Positions 47,816-59,847 of a stretch of 64,000 bases of DNA are shown here, piece after piece. The notes under the pieces were generated by a model. That model did not search any database. It had not been told where the DNA came from and saw nothing but the letters and a program-made list of their open reading frames with translations. The stretch spans positions 372,001 through 436,000 of the forward strand of contig NZ_JBBUTH010000008.1 in NCBI RefSeq assembly GCF_038066595.1. The letters are read 5' to 3'. The position numbers were made by a program, and so were the translations under genes. Every line of letters begins with the position of its first letter. Position 1 is the stretch's first letter. Origin of the DNA: Pseudaquabacterium inlustre (GTDB lineage: Bacteria > Pseudomonadota > Gammaproteobacteria > Burkholderiales > Burkholderiaceae_C).

Positions 47816-49969
47816 TCAGGCGCCCGCCGCCCGTCGCCGTTGTGCCAGGGCGATGAACCAGTCCACGCACTGCGCGTTGGCCATCGCGTCGCGCTTCATC
47901 ACGGCGTCGGGGTCGGCGCCCATCAGCAGCTTCTTGACCGGCAGCTCCATCTTCTTGCCCGACAGCGTGCGCGGGATGGCCGCCACCTGGAACACGTCGT
48001 TGGGCACATGGCGTGGCGACAGCGCCTGACGCACCTCGGCCTTGATGCGGGCGGTGAGCGCCTCGTCCAGCGCCACGCCCTCGCGCAGCACCACGAACAG
48101 CGGCATCCAGCTGGTACCTGTCGGCACCCGGTCGACTTCGTCGCCCGCCCTCCGAGAGGGCTGGCCCTGGCCTTGGGAGCGGCCCGGCGCCCAGGGCCCA
48201 CGCCCCAGGTATTCCAGATCGACCACCAGGCTGTCCAGCACCTCGGGCAGGGCCTCCACCGCGCGGTACAGCTCGGCCGTGCCCATGCGCACGCCGTGGC
48301 GGTTGATGGTGGCGTCGCTGCGGCCGTAGATGATGGCGCCGCAGGTGCCGGTGTCGCTGTGCGGCACCAGGCGCAGCCAGTCGCCATGCCGCCACACGCC
48401 CGGGTACATGTCGAAGTAGCTGTCGTGCAGGCGCCGCCCGTCGGGGTCGTTCCACAGGTACTGCGGCATCGACGGCATGGGCTTCACGCACACCAGCTCG
48501 CCCACGTCGTCCACCAGCGGCCGGCCGTCCTCGCTCCAGGCCTCCACCGCGGCGCCCAGGCAGCGGCACACCATCTCGCCGGCCACCACCGGCAGCGTGG
48601 GCACACCGGCCAGGAAGGCGCCGGCAAAGTCGGTGCCGCCAGAGATCGAGGTCAGCCAGATGTCGCGGCCATCCACCTTGGGCAGGTGGCCCCAGATCCA
48701 GCGGTAGCTGTCCTCCGACAGCGGCGAGCCGGTGGAGCCGATGGCGCGCAGCCGCCGCAGATCGGCCACCTGCGTGGGCTCGACGCCGGCCTTGGCGCAC
48801 GAGGCATAGAAGGCCGCGCCGGCGCCGAAGAAGCTCACGCCCGCCAGGCCGGCAAAGCGCCACAGCGTGGACCAGTCGTGCGTGCCGGCTGTGCTGCCAC
48901 CGGGGTTGCCGTCGTAGATGCACACCGTGGTGCCGCCCAGCAGGCCGGCCACCTGGCTGTTCCACATGATCCAGCCGGTGGTGGAGAACCAGTGGAAGCG
49001 GTCGCCGGTCAGCAACGTGGGGCCCACGTCGTTGTGCAGCGTGCCCAGCTTCAGGCCTTCGAGCATCACGCCGCCATGGCCGTGCACGATGGGCTTTGGA
49101 AGGCCCGTGGTGCCGCTGGAATACACCACCCACAGCGGCTGGTCGAAGGGCAGCCAGTCGGGCGTGAAGGCCGCCACGGCCTCGGGCGCCAGGCCGTCGC
49201 CGCGCAGCAGCGTGGCGAGGTCATGCGCCTGCCGTTCGGCCGAGGCATGCACCTGCGCATCGGCGGTCTCGTCGACCCGCGCCCACAGCACCAGATGCCG
49301 CACGCTGGGCAGGCCGGCCAGCACCTCGGCCAGCACGGCGCGGCGATCATGGGCGTGGCCGCCCCAGCGGTAGCCATCGGCGGCGATCAGCACCGTGGGC
49401 TCGATCTGGCGGAAACGGTCGAGCACGGCCACCGGCCCCATGTCGGGCGAGCACACCGACCACAGCGCGCCGATGCTGGCGCAGGCCAGGAAGGCCACCG
49501 CCGTCTCGGGCGTGTTGGCCAGCACGGCGCACACGCGGTCGCCGCGCTGCACGCCCATGCGCCGCAGCGCCAGCGCCATGCAAGCCACCTGGCGCTTCAG
49601 CGCGGGCCAGCTCAGCTCACGCATCTGGCCGGCGGCCAGCAGCGGCTCGTCGGCGAACACGATGGCCGGATGGCCGGCGGCATGCAGCGCATCGGCATGG
49701 CGCAGCACCTGCTGCGCATAGTTGACCTGGGCGCCGCTGAACCACCGGGCGCCGGGCATGCGCTCGGCATCGAGCACCTGCGCCGCCGGTGTGGGCGACT
49801 GGATGTCGAAGAAATCCCAGATCGACTGCCAGAAGCCGGGCAGGTCGTCGACCGACCAGCGCCACAGGTCCTCGTAGCGTTCAAAGTGCAGGCCGCGGTG
49901 CTCGGCCAGCCAGTGCTGGTAGCGGGTGATCTGCGGCTCAGGCCGCGGGTTCGTCGTCGGCAGGGACAT
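47816..49969 (-). CDS. Acetoacetyl-CoA synthetase
   Basis: A 717-residue adenylate-forming ligase: VVYSSGTTGLPKPIVHGHGGVM, FHWFSTTGWIMWNSQVAGLLGG, GSTGSPLSEDSYRW and the catalytic Lys in LSGKKMELPVKK. It activates acetoacetate for use as carbon or in polyhydroxybutyrate turnover. A segment of about 31 residues (48107-48199), rich in Gly, Gln and Arg, interrupts the conserved EYLGR...MPLFVVLRE and looks like an in-frame insertion. The start ATG 49969 overlaps the end of the preceding binding-protein gene by 32 bases. Confidence 0.93.
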   Translation of the reverse strand: MSLPTTNPRPEPQITRYQHWLAEHRGLHFERYEDLWRWSVDDLPGFWQSIWDFFDIQSPTPAAQVLDAERMPGARWFSGAQVNYAQQVLRHADALHAAGHPAIVFADEPLLAAGQMRELSWPALKRQVACMALALRRMGVQRGDRVCAVLANTPETAVAFLACASIGALWSVCSPDMGPVAVLDRFRQIEPTVLIAADGYRWGGHAHDRRAVLAEVLAGLPSVRHLVLWARVDETADAQVHASAERQAHDLATLLRGDGLAPEAVAAFTPDWLPFDQPLWVVYSSGTTGLPKPIVHGHGGVMLEGLKLGTLHNDVGPTLLTGDRFHWFSTTGWIMWNSQVAGLLGGTTVCIYDGNPGGSTAGTHDWSTLWRFAGLAGVSFFGAGAAFYASCAKAGVEPTQVADLRRLRAIGSTGSPLSEDSYRWIWGHLPKVDGRDIWLTSISGGTDFAGAFLAGVPTLPVVAGEMVCRCLGAAVEAWSEDGRPLVDDVGELVCVKPMPSMPQYLWNDPDGRRLHDSYFDMYPGVWRHGDWLRLVPHSDTGTCGAIIYGRSDATINRHGVRMGTAELYRAVEALPEVLDSLVVDLEYLGRGPWAPGRSQGQGQPSRRAGDEVDRVPTGTSWMPLFVVLREGVALDEALTARIKAEVRQALSPRHVPNDVFQVAAIPRTLSGKKMELPVKKLLMGADPDAVMKRDAMANAQCVDWFIALAQRRRAAGA

Positions 49970-51758
49970 CGACAAAGCGCCAGGTGTCGCGCATGAAGGG
50001 ATGGCGCCAGTATCCGCGCGTGCCCGGCTGCAGCACATCGGTGAGGACGCGGTGGCCATGCACCTTGTAGGGCATGTAGGCGGCCAGCAGGTTCTTGGCC
50101 TCGCGCATCAGCGCCTCGCGCTCGGGGCCATCGGGCAGGCGCTTCTGGCGCTCCACCAGGCGGTCGTAGGCCGGCAGCGCGAAGCGGCTGTCGTTGGATT
50201 CACCGGCATTCGGCCCATAGGCCGTGTCGAGGAAGAAGCCGCCATCGGGCGAGGCCGCGCTCCACGCGAAGCCCCACATCATCAGTGTGCCGCTGCGGGT
50301 GAGCTTGAGCAGCTCGCTCCAGGTGCTGGTGCGTAAGGTGATGCGCACGCCGATGCGGTCCATCGAGCGCTTCCACACCTCGTTGGCCAGGCGGTCGCGC
50401 TGCGTGCTCTGGCTGGCCTTCTCCAGCACCAGCGGCGTGCCGTCGGGCTGCTCGCGCCAGCCGTCGCCGTCACGGTCCACGTAGCCGTAGGCATCGAGCA
50501 GGGCCTTGGCGCGTGCGGGGTCGTGGTCGCTCATCCCGCTCTTGTAGGCCGGGTCGTAGCCCGAGGTGAAGGGCGCGATCAGCGACTGGCCGGGAATCGC
50601 CTGCCCGCCCAGCACATGCTCGATGTAGGCCGTCTGGTCGAAGCCCAGCGACACCGCACGGCGCAGCGCCACCTTCTCGGGCGTGTAGCCGCCCACCACC
50701 GGGTGCGTCATCGTGAAGTAGCTCATGCCCATGTCGGGCATGGACTGGCGCTGCAGCCGCACGCCGCGCCGCGCCAGGTAGGGCGCCAGCGTGCCGTTCG
50801 GCGCCACATGGTTCACCAGCCCGAACGGCACCTGCAGCAGCGCGTAGCGGCCGTTCAGAAAGCCCAGCCAGCGCGGCTGGTCCTCCTCGACCACCTCCAC
50901 CACCACCTCGTCCACGCGCGGCAGGCGCTGGCCGGCGAGATCGGCCGCCAGTGCCTGCTGCAGCGGCTGGTCGGCCGGCTGGCCCTGGTAGACCTCGCCG
51001 CGGAAGCTGGGCGAGCGCTCGAACTCGATGCGCGCCCCGCGCACCCAGCGCTTTAGCCGGAAGGGCCCGGTGCCCACCGGGTGCGCGCCCATCTGCGCCG
51101 CGCCATAACGCGCCACCACCTCGCGCGCGATCGGGGCGCAGAAGGGCGTGGCCAGCAGGTAGGGGAATCGCGGGTCCGGCGCGCCCAGCGTGAAGCGCAG
51201 CGTGTAGCGGTCCAGCGCGCGCAGGCCCTCGACCTCGGTGTCGTAGTCGAACGGGGTGCGATCTCGGATCGCGCGCTCGCGCAGCGCCGCCAGGCCCGGC
51301 AGCTTCAGCGCCTCGAACTGGTACAGGTCGCCCGATTTGTGCTGCGGGTCGAAGAAGCGCTTGATGGCGTAGACGTAGTCGGCCGCCACCAGCTCGCGCG
51401 ACCGGCCGCCGAAGGCCGGGTCGTCGCTGTAGAAGATGCCCGGCCGGATGCGCAGCGTGAACACCCGGTGGTCGGCCGAGACCTCGGGCAGCGCCTCGGC
51501 GGTGCGCGGCACCAGGCGGGCCGGCAGCGCCAGGTAGTCATAGCCCAGCGGCGGCTCCAGCATCTGCGCGATCAGCGTGATGGAGTAGTAGTCGCTGTTG
51601 ACCTGTGCCGGGTCGAAGCCGGTCTCGGGCGCGGGGTGGGCCAGGCGCAGCCGCTTGCGGCCCGGGCGGGGCGCCGCCGCGGCCGGGCCCGCCAGCGCGG
51701 CGGACGACGCCCCCAGGGCCAGGCCCTGCAACCAGCGGCGCCGCGCCTGGGGATCCAT
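49938..51758 (-). CDS. Peptide ABC transporter substrate-binding protein 1
   Basis: A 606-residue SBP_bac_5 family protein with a twin-arginine-like signal (RRRWLQGLALGASSAALAGP). Family motifs include VGTGPFRLKRWVRGARIEFE and TPEKVALRRAVSLGFD. It would bind oligopeptides or similar ligands in the periplasm and deliver them to the DppBC-like permeases across the divergent region. It is third in a run of three paralogues; the stop of the middle one lies 1-2 bases away. Confidence 0.92.
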   Translation of the reverse strand: MDPQARRRWLQGLALGASSAALAGPAAAAPRPGRKRLRLAHPAPETGFDPAQVNSDYYSITLIAQMLEPPLGYDYLALPARLVPRTAEALPEVSADHRVFTLRIRPGIFYSDDPAFGGRSRELVAADYVYAIKRFFDPQHKSGDLYQFEALKLPGLAALRERAIRDRTPFDYDTEVEGLRALDRYTLRFTLGAPDPRFPYLLATPFCAPIAREVVARYGAAQMGAHPVGTGPFRLKRWVRGARIEFERSPSFRGEVYQGQPADQPLQQALAADLAGQRLPRVDEVVVEVVEEDQPRWLGFLNGRYALLQVPFGLVNHVAPNGTLAPYLARRGVRLQRQSMPDMGMSYFTMTHPVVGGYTPEKVALRRAVSLGFDQTAYIEHVLGGQAIPGQSLIAPFTSGYDPAYKSGMSDHDPARAKALLDAYGYVDRDGDGWREQPDGTPLVLEKASQSTQRDRLANEVWKRSMDRIGVRITLRTSTWSELLKLTRSGTLMMWGFAWSAASPDGGFFLDTAYGPNAGESNDSRFALPAYDRLVERQKRLPDGPEREALMREAKNLLAAYMPYKVHGHRVLTDVLQPGTRGYWRHPFMRDTWRFVDVPADDEPAA

Positions 51759-51759
51759 C

Positions 51760-53679
51760 TCAGGCCTTCGGGCGCTTGCTCTCGTCGATGTCGACCAGGT
51801 GCCACCACTCCCAGTTGTAGACCGGGCGCCGGTAGCCCACCACCCAGGGGTGCAGCAGGTCGGTCGAGAAGCGGTGCACGTGCACCTTGTAGGGCATGAA
51901 GGCCACGCCGATCTTCTTGGCCTCCAGGAACAGCGCCTCGCGCTCCGGGCCGTCGGGCAGCACCTTCATGCGGTCGAAGATCTCGTCGAAGCGCGCATGC
52001 TTGAAGCGCGCCAGGTTCTGCCCGCCCGATTGCGGCCCGTACAGCCGGGCCAGCGAGCTCTGGCCGTCCAGCCGGTCGGCCGACGAGCCCAGCATCCACA
52101 GCTGCAGCTTGCCGGCGCGCGCGGCCTTCAGCTGCTCGGGCCACTTGGCGGTCTTGAAGCGCACGCGGATGCCCAGGGCATTGATGTTCTTCTTCCACAG
52201 CTCGTCGAACTGGCGGTTGATCTGCTCGGGCTGCGTGGCCACCTCCAGCTCCAGCGGCCGGCCATCGGGCAGCTCGCGCCAGCCGTCACCGTTGCGGTCC
52301 AGATAGCCGTAGGTGTCGAGCAGGGCGCGCGCACGCGCCGGGTCGTAGTCGCCGTTCTCGCTCTTGAACGCCGCGTCGTAGCCGCTGGTGTGCGGCAGCA
52401 CCTGCGACTGCGCCGGAATGGCCTGGCCGCGGCGGGCCAGGCGGATCTCGCGCTCCACGTCGATGCCCAGGCCGATGGCGCGGCGCAGCGCCACCTTCTC
52501 GGGCGTGTAGCCGCCCACCACCGGGTCTTCCATGTTGAAGAAGCTCAGGCCGCAATCGGCATTCAGCGAGCGGATGCCCTGGATGCCGCGCTTGGCCAGG
52601 TTGGGCGCCAGCTTGCCACCGGGCATGGCCACGTTGACGAAGTCGATCGGCATCTCGTTCGCGCTGGTGGCCAGCGCGTCGACCTGGGTGTTCAGGAAGG
52701 ACAGCCAGCGCGGCTGGCCTTCCTCGATCACCGACAGCTCCACGCGGTCGATCATCGGCAGGCGCCGGCCCTTGAAGCGCGCCAGCATCGCCTGGCCCTC
52801 GGCGTCGTCGGCGGCGGGCTCGGCGTCGTAGTAGCGCTCGCGGTAGTTCGGGTTGCGCTCCAGCGCGATGAACGACGAGCGCCGCCACTGCACCACGCGG
52901 TACGGGCCGGTGCCCACCGGGTGCTCGCCGATCTTGTCGCCGTAGAACTCGACCACCTCGCGCGCCACCCCCCCGAACAGGTCGCAGTTGCACAGGTCCT
53001 GCAGAAAGCGCGGCGACGGCTTGTCGAGCACGAAGCGCAGCGTGTGGTCGTCGGGAGCCTGCAGGCCCTCGATGGGCTTGTCGTAGTCGAAGGGCTTCTT
53101 GGTCTTCAGGGCCTCGTCACGCAGGCCCGCCAGGCCCACGAAGCCGATGTCGAGCACGCTGCCGAACAGCGGGCTCTTGTTCTCGGGGTCGACGAAGCGC
53201 TTGAAGGCGAAGACGAAGTCGGCGGCGCGCAGCGGCCGCTTCCGGCCCTTGAACGCCGGGTCGGGCGCATAGAACTGCCCGGGCTTGAGCCGCACCGTGA
53301 ACACCGTGAACTCGGCGTTGTGCTCGGGCATGCCCTCGGCGGCCAGCGGACGGATCCGGGGCGGACGCGCCAGGTGGTCGTAGCCGTACAGCGCCTCGAA
53401 GATGTGGTTGGTGACCGAGCGCGAGTACAGGTCGACGATGCGCGCCGGGTCGAGGCTGGTCTCGGAACTGCGCAGCGCCAGGCGCAGCACCTTCTGCGCG
53501 GCACCGGCCGGGGCACTGGCAGCCCCACCGGCCTCACTGGCCGCACCGGCCGCACCAGGCACACCCGTGGCGGCGCGGGCGGCCGCGGCGGCGATGGTGG
53601 CGCCGCCGGTCATCAGGCCCAGGGCGGCCAGCATGCGCCGGCGGACGCGTTGCGACGGGGACAGGGCTCGGCGGCTCAT
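51760..53679 (-). CDS. Peptide ABC transporter substrate-binding protein 2
   Basis: A 639-residue paralogue with a twin-arginine-like signal (RRRMLAALGLMTGG) and a Gly/Ala-rich linker after it. SBP_bac_5 motifs: TVRLKPGQFYAPDPAFKGRK, VGTGPYRVVQWRRSSFIALE, TPEKVALRRAIGLGIDVE. Its ATG (53679) overlaps the stop of copy 3 as ATGA, showing one transcript. Shared substrate handling with copies 1 and 3 is likely, but specificity may differ. Confidence 0.92.
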   Translation of the reverse strand: MSRRALSPSQRVRRRMLAALGLMTGGATIAAAAARAATGVPGAAGAASEAGGAASAPAGAAQKVLRLALRSSETSLDPARIVDLYSRSVTNHIFEALYGYDHLARPPRIRPLAAEGMPEHNAEFTVFTVRLKPGQFYAPDPAFKGRKRPLRAADFVFAFKRFVDPENKSPLFGSVLDIGFVGLAGLRDEALKTKKPFDYDKPIEGLQAPDDHTLRFVLDKPSPRFLQDLCNCDLFGGVAREVVEFYGDKIGEHPVGTGPYRVVQWRRSSFIALERNPNYRERYYDAEPAADDAEGQAMLARFKGRRLPMIDRVELSVIEEGQPRWLSFLNTQVDALATSANEMPIDFVNVAMPGGKLAPNLAKRGIQGIRSLNADCGLSFFNMEDPVVGGYTPEKVALRRAIGLGIDVEREIRLARRGQAIPAQSQVLPHTSGYDAAFKSENGDYDPARARALLDTYGYLDRNGDGWRELPDGRPLELEVATQPEQINRQFDELWKKNINALGIRVRFKTAKWPEQLKAARAGKLQLWMLGSSADRLDGQSSLARLYGPQSGGQNLARFKHARFDEIFDRMKVLPDGPEREALFLEAKKIGVAFMPYKVHVHRFSTDLLHPWVVGYRRPVYNWEWWHLVDIDESKRPKA

Positions 53680-55544
53680 CGGGCCTTCTCCAGGGCGGTG
53701 GTGTCGATGTCGACATAGCGCCAGAAATCGCGCAGGAAGGGGTGGCGTCGGTACCCGATCACCTGCGGGTGCATCAGGTCGGTGAGGATGCGGTGGGCAT
53801 TCACCTTGTAGGGCATGTAGGCCACGCCCATCAGCTGCAGCTCGCGCATCACGGCCTCGCGCTCGGGGCCGTCGGCCATGCCTTGCTGCTTCTCGAACAG
53901 CGCATTGAAGGCCGGCATGTCGAAGCGCGCATGGTTGGCCTGGCCCTTGTTGGGGCCGTACATCAGCTCCAGGAAGTAACTGCCATCGGGGATGGCGGCC
54001 AGCCAGGCCACGCCCCACATCATCAGCTTGCCGGCGCGGCTGGCCTTCAGGTTCTCGGGCCACTTGGCGGTCTTGAACTCGATCTTCACGCCGATCGCGC
54101 CCATGGCCTTGCGCCACAGCTCCTGCAGCTGCTTGCTCTGCTGGTCGGGCTGGCTGGTGTACTCCAGCACCAGCGGCTTGCCGTCGGGCAGGTCGCGCAG
54201 GCCGTCGCCGTTCTTGTCGGTGTAGCCGTACAGGTCGAGCAGGGCCTTGGCGCGGGCCACGTTGTACTCGCTCATCTCGGTGCGCAGCGTGGGGTCGTAG
54301 CCGCTCATGTTGGGCGGTATCACGCCCTGGGCCACCACGGCCTGCTGGCGCCGCACCAGGGCCACCTCGGCGGCCGAGTCGTAGGCCAGCGCCAGTGCGC
54401 GGCGCAGCGCCACCTTGTCGGGCGTGTAGCCGCCCACCACCGGGTGCTCCATCGCGAAGTAGCTGAACGTGGCGTCGCCGGCCGGCACGCGCTCCATCGT
54501 CACGCCCTTCTTCGCCAGGTGCGGGGCCAGGCGGTCGTTGGGGATGGCGATGCCGGCGAACTCATTGGGCAGGCGCTCCAGCATGTCGAGCTGGCCGTTC
54601 AGGAAGGCCAGCCAGCGCGGCTGGCTCTCCTCGATGATGGACACCTCCACGCGGTCGATCATCGGCAGGCTGCGGCCCTTCAGCCGCGCCAGGATGGCCT
54701 GGCCCACGGCGTCGTCGGCGGCCGGCTGGGCGTCGTAGGTCACGGCGCGGTAGCCGGGGTTGCGCTCCAGCGTGATCTTGGACGAGCGCTTCCACTGCGC
54801 CAGGCGGAACGGCCCCGTGCCCACCGGGTGCTCCATGCTCTTGCCGGGATAGGCCTCGATCACCTCGCGCGCCACTGCGCCCATGCTGCCGGCATCGGCC
54901 AGGAAGTAGTGGAAGCGCGGCGCGGGCTCGGCCAGCCGGATCTCGAAGGTGTAGCGGTCCAGCGCGCGCAGGCCCTCGACCTCGGTGTCGTAGTCGAAGG
55001 GCTGCTTGTTGTCGACGGCCTTCTTGCGCAGCTCGCTCAGGCCCAGCAGCTTGGCGCCCTCCAGCTGGTACAGGCTGGGGCTCTTGAGCTTGGGGTCGTA
55101 ATGGCGCTTGAGCGAGTAGACGTAGTCGGCCGCGGTGAGCTCGCGCTTGCGGCCCTTGAACGCCGGGTCGTCGGCGAAGTAGATGCCGGGCCGGATGCGC
55201 AGCACGAAGCGCTTGAAGTCGGGGCTGATCTCGGGCAGCGCGGCGGCGGTCTGCGGCACCAGCTTGGCGGGCCGCGCCAGGAAGTCATAGGTCAGCGGCG
55301 ACTCGAAGATGTTCGAGGCGACGATGCGCGAATAGGTGTCCGAGATCTGCGCCGGATCGAAGCCGGTCTCGGCGATCTGGAACGCATAGCGCAGCACCTT
55401 GGGCGCGGCGGCGGCCGCAGGCGCCGCGGCGGGTGCGGACTGCGCCGCAGCGGACAACGGGGCCCAGGCCAGCGGCAGGCACAGCGGCAGGGCCAGCAGC
55501 GCGCGCCGGATGCGCGGGCTGCGGAACAGGAAACGAGGCTTCAT
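53676..55544 (-). CDS. Peptide ABC transporter substrate-binding protein 3
   Basis: A 622-residue paralogue, first in the operon. Its signal is Sec-type (FRSPRIRRALLALPLCLPLA, cleaved near AAAQS). Motifs: FVLRIRPGIYFADDPAFKG, VGTGPFRLAQWKRSSKITLE, TPDKVALRRALALAYD. It diverges from the permease genes over a 410-base region. A -10-like TAGACT lies at 55652-55647 on this strand. Confidence 0.92.
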   Translation of the reverse strand: MKPRFLFRSPRIRRALLALPLCLPLAWAPLSAAAQSAPAAAPAAAAAPKVLRYAFQIAETGFDPAQISDTYSRIVASNIFESPLTYDFLARPAKLVPQTAAALPEISPDFKRFVLRIRPGIYFADDPAFKGRKRELTAADYVYSLKRHYDPKLKSPSLYQLEGAKLLGLSELRKKAVDNKQPFDYDTEVEGLRALDRYTFEIRLAEPAPRFHYFLADAGSMGAVAREVIEAYPGKSMEHPVGTGPFRLAQWKRSSKITLERNPGYRAVTYDAQPAADDAVGQAILARLKGRSLPMIDRVEVSIIEESQPRWLAFLNGQLDMLERLPNEFAGIAIPNDRLAPHLAKKGVTMERVPAGDATFSYFAMEHPVVGGYTPDKVALRRALALAYDSAAEVALVRRQQAVVAQGVIPPNMSGYDPTLRTEMSEYNVARAKALLDLYGYTDKNGDGLRDLPDGKPLVLEYTSQPDQQSKQLQELWRKAMGAIGVKIEFKTAKWPENLKASRAGKLMMWGVAWLAAIPDGSYFLELMYGPNKGQANHARFDMPAFNALFEKQQGMADGPEREAVMRELQLMGVAYMPYKVNAHRILTDLMHPQVIGYRRHPFLRDFWRYVDIDTTALEKAR

Positions 55545-55954
55545 CGGCTTCGGGAGCTGCGGCGCCGGGTGCTGCCGGCGCTTGGAACGCCGGCAAAGGG
55601 GTGGTGACCCCGCCCTGGCCGCTGAGTCGGGTGGGACGAAGCGCGCAGTCTAGCGGCGGGTTTCCACGCTGCGCATCGCGATCGACCCCACGCCCGGGCG
55701 GGTGGGCGATGCACCGTGCTGGCGCAGCCGTGGCGCCCCGGCGCGGCACGGGACTTGCACCCGCTCACCCCCCGGATGGCGTGGGGACGGCCCCCGGCAG
55801 TCCGGGGGGAAACGCGGGGAGGTATGGCCCTGGCGCCCCCCTACACTCGCGCATCCTGAAATCCGGGGCGCCACGGCAGGCCACAAGCCTGCGCGCGCCC
55901 CTTGTCTTGTCGACAGGGTCCGGCATCCGCCGGGCGCTGGGAGAGTGCTCACCG
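55545..55954. other. 410-base divergent promoter region of the peptide transporter
   Basis: No gene seen. It contains hairpins at 55573-55593 (GCCGGCG/CGCCGGC) and 55791-55808 (CCCCCGG/CCGGGGG), a reverse -10-like TAGACT (55652-55647) and a forward TACACT (55842-55847). GGGAG at 55939-55943 serves the first permease. No clear operator was found. Confidence 0.5.
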
Positions 55955-56893
55955 ATGCTGGCTTACCTGATCCGGCGCCTGTGGCAGATGGTCCCGACCA
56001 TGGCGGGCGTCGTGCTGCTGGTGTTCTTCCTGTTCAAGTTCTTCGGCGGCGATCCCGCCGAGATCCTCGGTGGCCTGAACGCCACGCCACAGCAGATCCA
56101 GGCGATCCGCGACCAGCTGGGCCTGAACGATCCCTGGTACGTGCAGCTGGGCATCTTCGTCAAGGGCATCGTCACCTTCGACTGGGGCAAGAGCTGGGCC
56201 ACCAACGAGGCCGTGAGCCAGCTGTTCGCCACGCGCATGCCGGCCACGCTGACCGTGATGCTGCCGATCCTGGCAATGGAGGTGGTGCTGGCACTGCCGA
56301 TCGCGATGTGGGTGGCCTACCGCCGCGGCTCGCTGGCCGACCGCACCATCATGGTGGTGACCACGGTGGCGCTGTCGATCAGCTTCCTGGTCTACATCAT
56401 CGTCGGCCAGTACCTGTTCGGCTTCCAGCTCGGCTGGTTCCCGGTGCAGGGCTGGGGCGACAGCGTGTGGACCAACCTGGTGACCTATGTGCCGCTGCCA
56501 GCGCTGCTGGCGGTGCTGGTGGGCCTGGCGCCGCAGACCCGGCTGTACCGCAGCTTCTTCCTCGACGAGCTGGGCCAGGACTATGTGCGCACCGCGCGCG
56601 CCAAGGGCCTGGGCGAGGGCAAGGTGCTGTTCAAGCACGTGCTGCGCAACGCGATGATCCCGATCCTCACCAACGTCGGCCTGCTGCTGCCGGGCGTGTT
56701 CCTGGGCTCGTTCCTGATCGAGACCTTCTTCTCCATCCCCGGCCTGGGCCGCGAGGTGCTGCTGGCCGTCAACCGCAGTGACTACCCGGTGATCCAGGCG
56801 GTGACCGTGTACCTGGCGGTGCTGACCATGGTGATCAACCTGCTCACCGACCTGGCCTTCAAGGCGGTGGATCCGCGGGTGGTGCTGAAGTGA
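55955..56893 (+). CDS. Peptide ABC transporter permease, DppB-like
   Basis: A 312-residue inner-membrane protein with about six helices. It starts MLAYLIRRLWQMVPTMAGVV and has the EAA loop DYVRTARAKGLGEGKVLFKHVLRNAMIPILT that docks with the ATPase. It pairs with the next permease, whose start overlaps its stop (GTGA). Full length. Confidence 0.95.
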   Translation: MLAYLIRRLWQMVPTMAGVVLLVFFLFKFFGGDPAEILGGLNATPQQIQAIRDQLGLNDPWYVQLGIFVKGIVTFDWGKSWATNEAVSQLFATRMPATLTVMLPILAMEVVLALPIAMWVAYRRGSLADRTIMVVTTVALSISFLVYIIVGQYLFGFQLGWFPVQGWGDSVWTNLVTYVPLPALLAVLVGLAPQTRLYRSFFLDELGQDYVRTARAKGLGEGKVLFKHVLRNAMIPILTNVGLLLPGVFLGSFLIETFFSIPGLGREVLLAVNRSDYPVIQAVTVYLAVLTMVINLLTDLAFKAVDPRVVLK

Positions 56894-57953
56894 GCGCGGT
56901 GATGACCTCGAACCCGAACCCGGCCGCCGGCGCGCTGGCCGTCGAACGCTCCGAAGGCGTGTGGCACGCCGCCTGGGGCCGCTTCAGGAAAGACCGCGTG
57001 GGCATGGTCTCGCTGACCATCGTGCTGGCCTTCTTCGTGCTGATCGCCGCCGCCGCGCTGGGCGTGGTGGCGCGCGGCTGGCAGACCGAGGTGGGCGTGC
57101 CCAATGCGCGGCCCACCTTCATGGGCGCCGCGCCGCCCGAGGCCAAGTCGGCCGCCGTGGCGCAGCCCAAGGGCCCGAACGTGGACCTGAGCGCCATCGA
57201 CCCGCTGGCGCCCAAGTACGCCGAATGGGCCGAGCGCGCCAAGCAGTACAGCACCACCGAGGTGAAGAAGGCCGACACCCTGCCCTTCGGCGGTGACCGC
57301 CTGGGCCGCGACGTGCTGGCCAAGGCCATCAAGGGCACCGAGATCTCGGTGTTCGTGGGCGTGGCCGCGGCCCTGGTGGCCACGCTGATCGGCACGCTGC
57401 TGGGCGCCACCAGCGGCTTCTTCGGCGGCAAGGTGGGCGATCTGCTGGAGTGGCTGTACAACGTGTTCGAGGCCATCCCCAGCATCCTGCTGATCTTCGC
57501 CTTCGCGGCGGTGCTGGGCCGCGGCATCGACACCGTGGTGATCATCCTGGGCCTGACCGGCTGGACCGGCCTGTACCGCCAGGTGCGCGCCGAGTTCATG
57601 AAGCACCGCAGCCGCGAGTACGTGCGCGCCGCCGAGGCCATCGGCGCCAGCAGCACGCGCCGCATGTTCCGCCACATCCTGCCCAACATCAGCCACGTGA
57701 TCCTGGTGCGCATGGGCCTGCTGGTGGTGGGCTTCATCAAGGCCGAGGTGATCCTGTCCTACCTGGGCCTGGGTGTGTCGATCGACCAGGTCAGCTGGGG
57801 CACCATGCTCTCCGAAGCCCAGAGCGAGCTGATCCTCGGCCACTGGTGGCAGCTGGTGGCAGCCACCGCGTTCATGGCGGTGTTCGTCACCGCGTTCTCG
57901 TTGATGGCCGATGCGCTGCGTGATGCGCTCGACCCCAAGCTGCGTGGGCTGGA

Positions 57954-57957
<4 letters not shown>
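56890..57957 (+). CDS. Peptide ABC transporter permease, DppC-like
   Basis: A 355-residue partner permease with the OppC-type N-terminal cytoplasmic and first-helix region (WGRFRKDRVGMVSLTIVLAF), a periplasmic loop of about 70 residues, then helices and an EAA loop (REYVRAAEAIGASSTRRMFRHILPN). It starts at GTG 56890, overlapping the previous stop. The next gene starts at GTG 57954, again overlapping. Confidence 0.95.
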
Positions 57958-59666
<1,709 letters not shown>

Positions 59667-59682
59667 GCACGGCGCGACGGCC

Positions 59683-59712
59683 GTCCGCGGCTGTCCGCGG
59701 CTGTCCGCGGTA
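59683..59712. repeat. Three tandem GTCCGCGGCT units
   Basis: Three 10-base copies (the last ending TA) just after the ATPase gene. Each contains the CCGCGG palindrome. It may be a replication-slippage repeat; length could vary among strains. Confidence 0.7.
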
Positions 59713-59847
59713 TCAGGCGGGCGGCGGCAGCGTGACGGAGTGCGCAGCACGGCCGCGCGCCGGGCGCGGCCCCCTGCAGCCGGCGCCCGGGCGGCCGACA
59801 ACCCCGGCAGACCGATTGCCTGGACTGCCGCCCGCACGCCCATCCCC

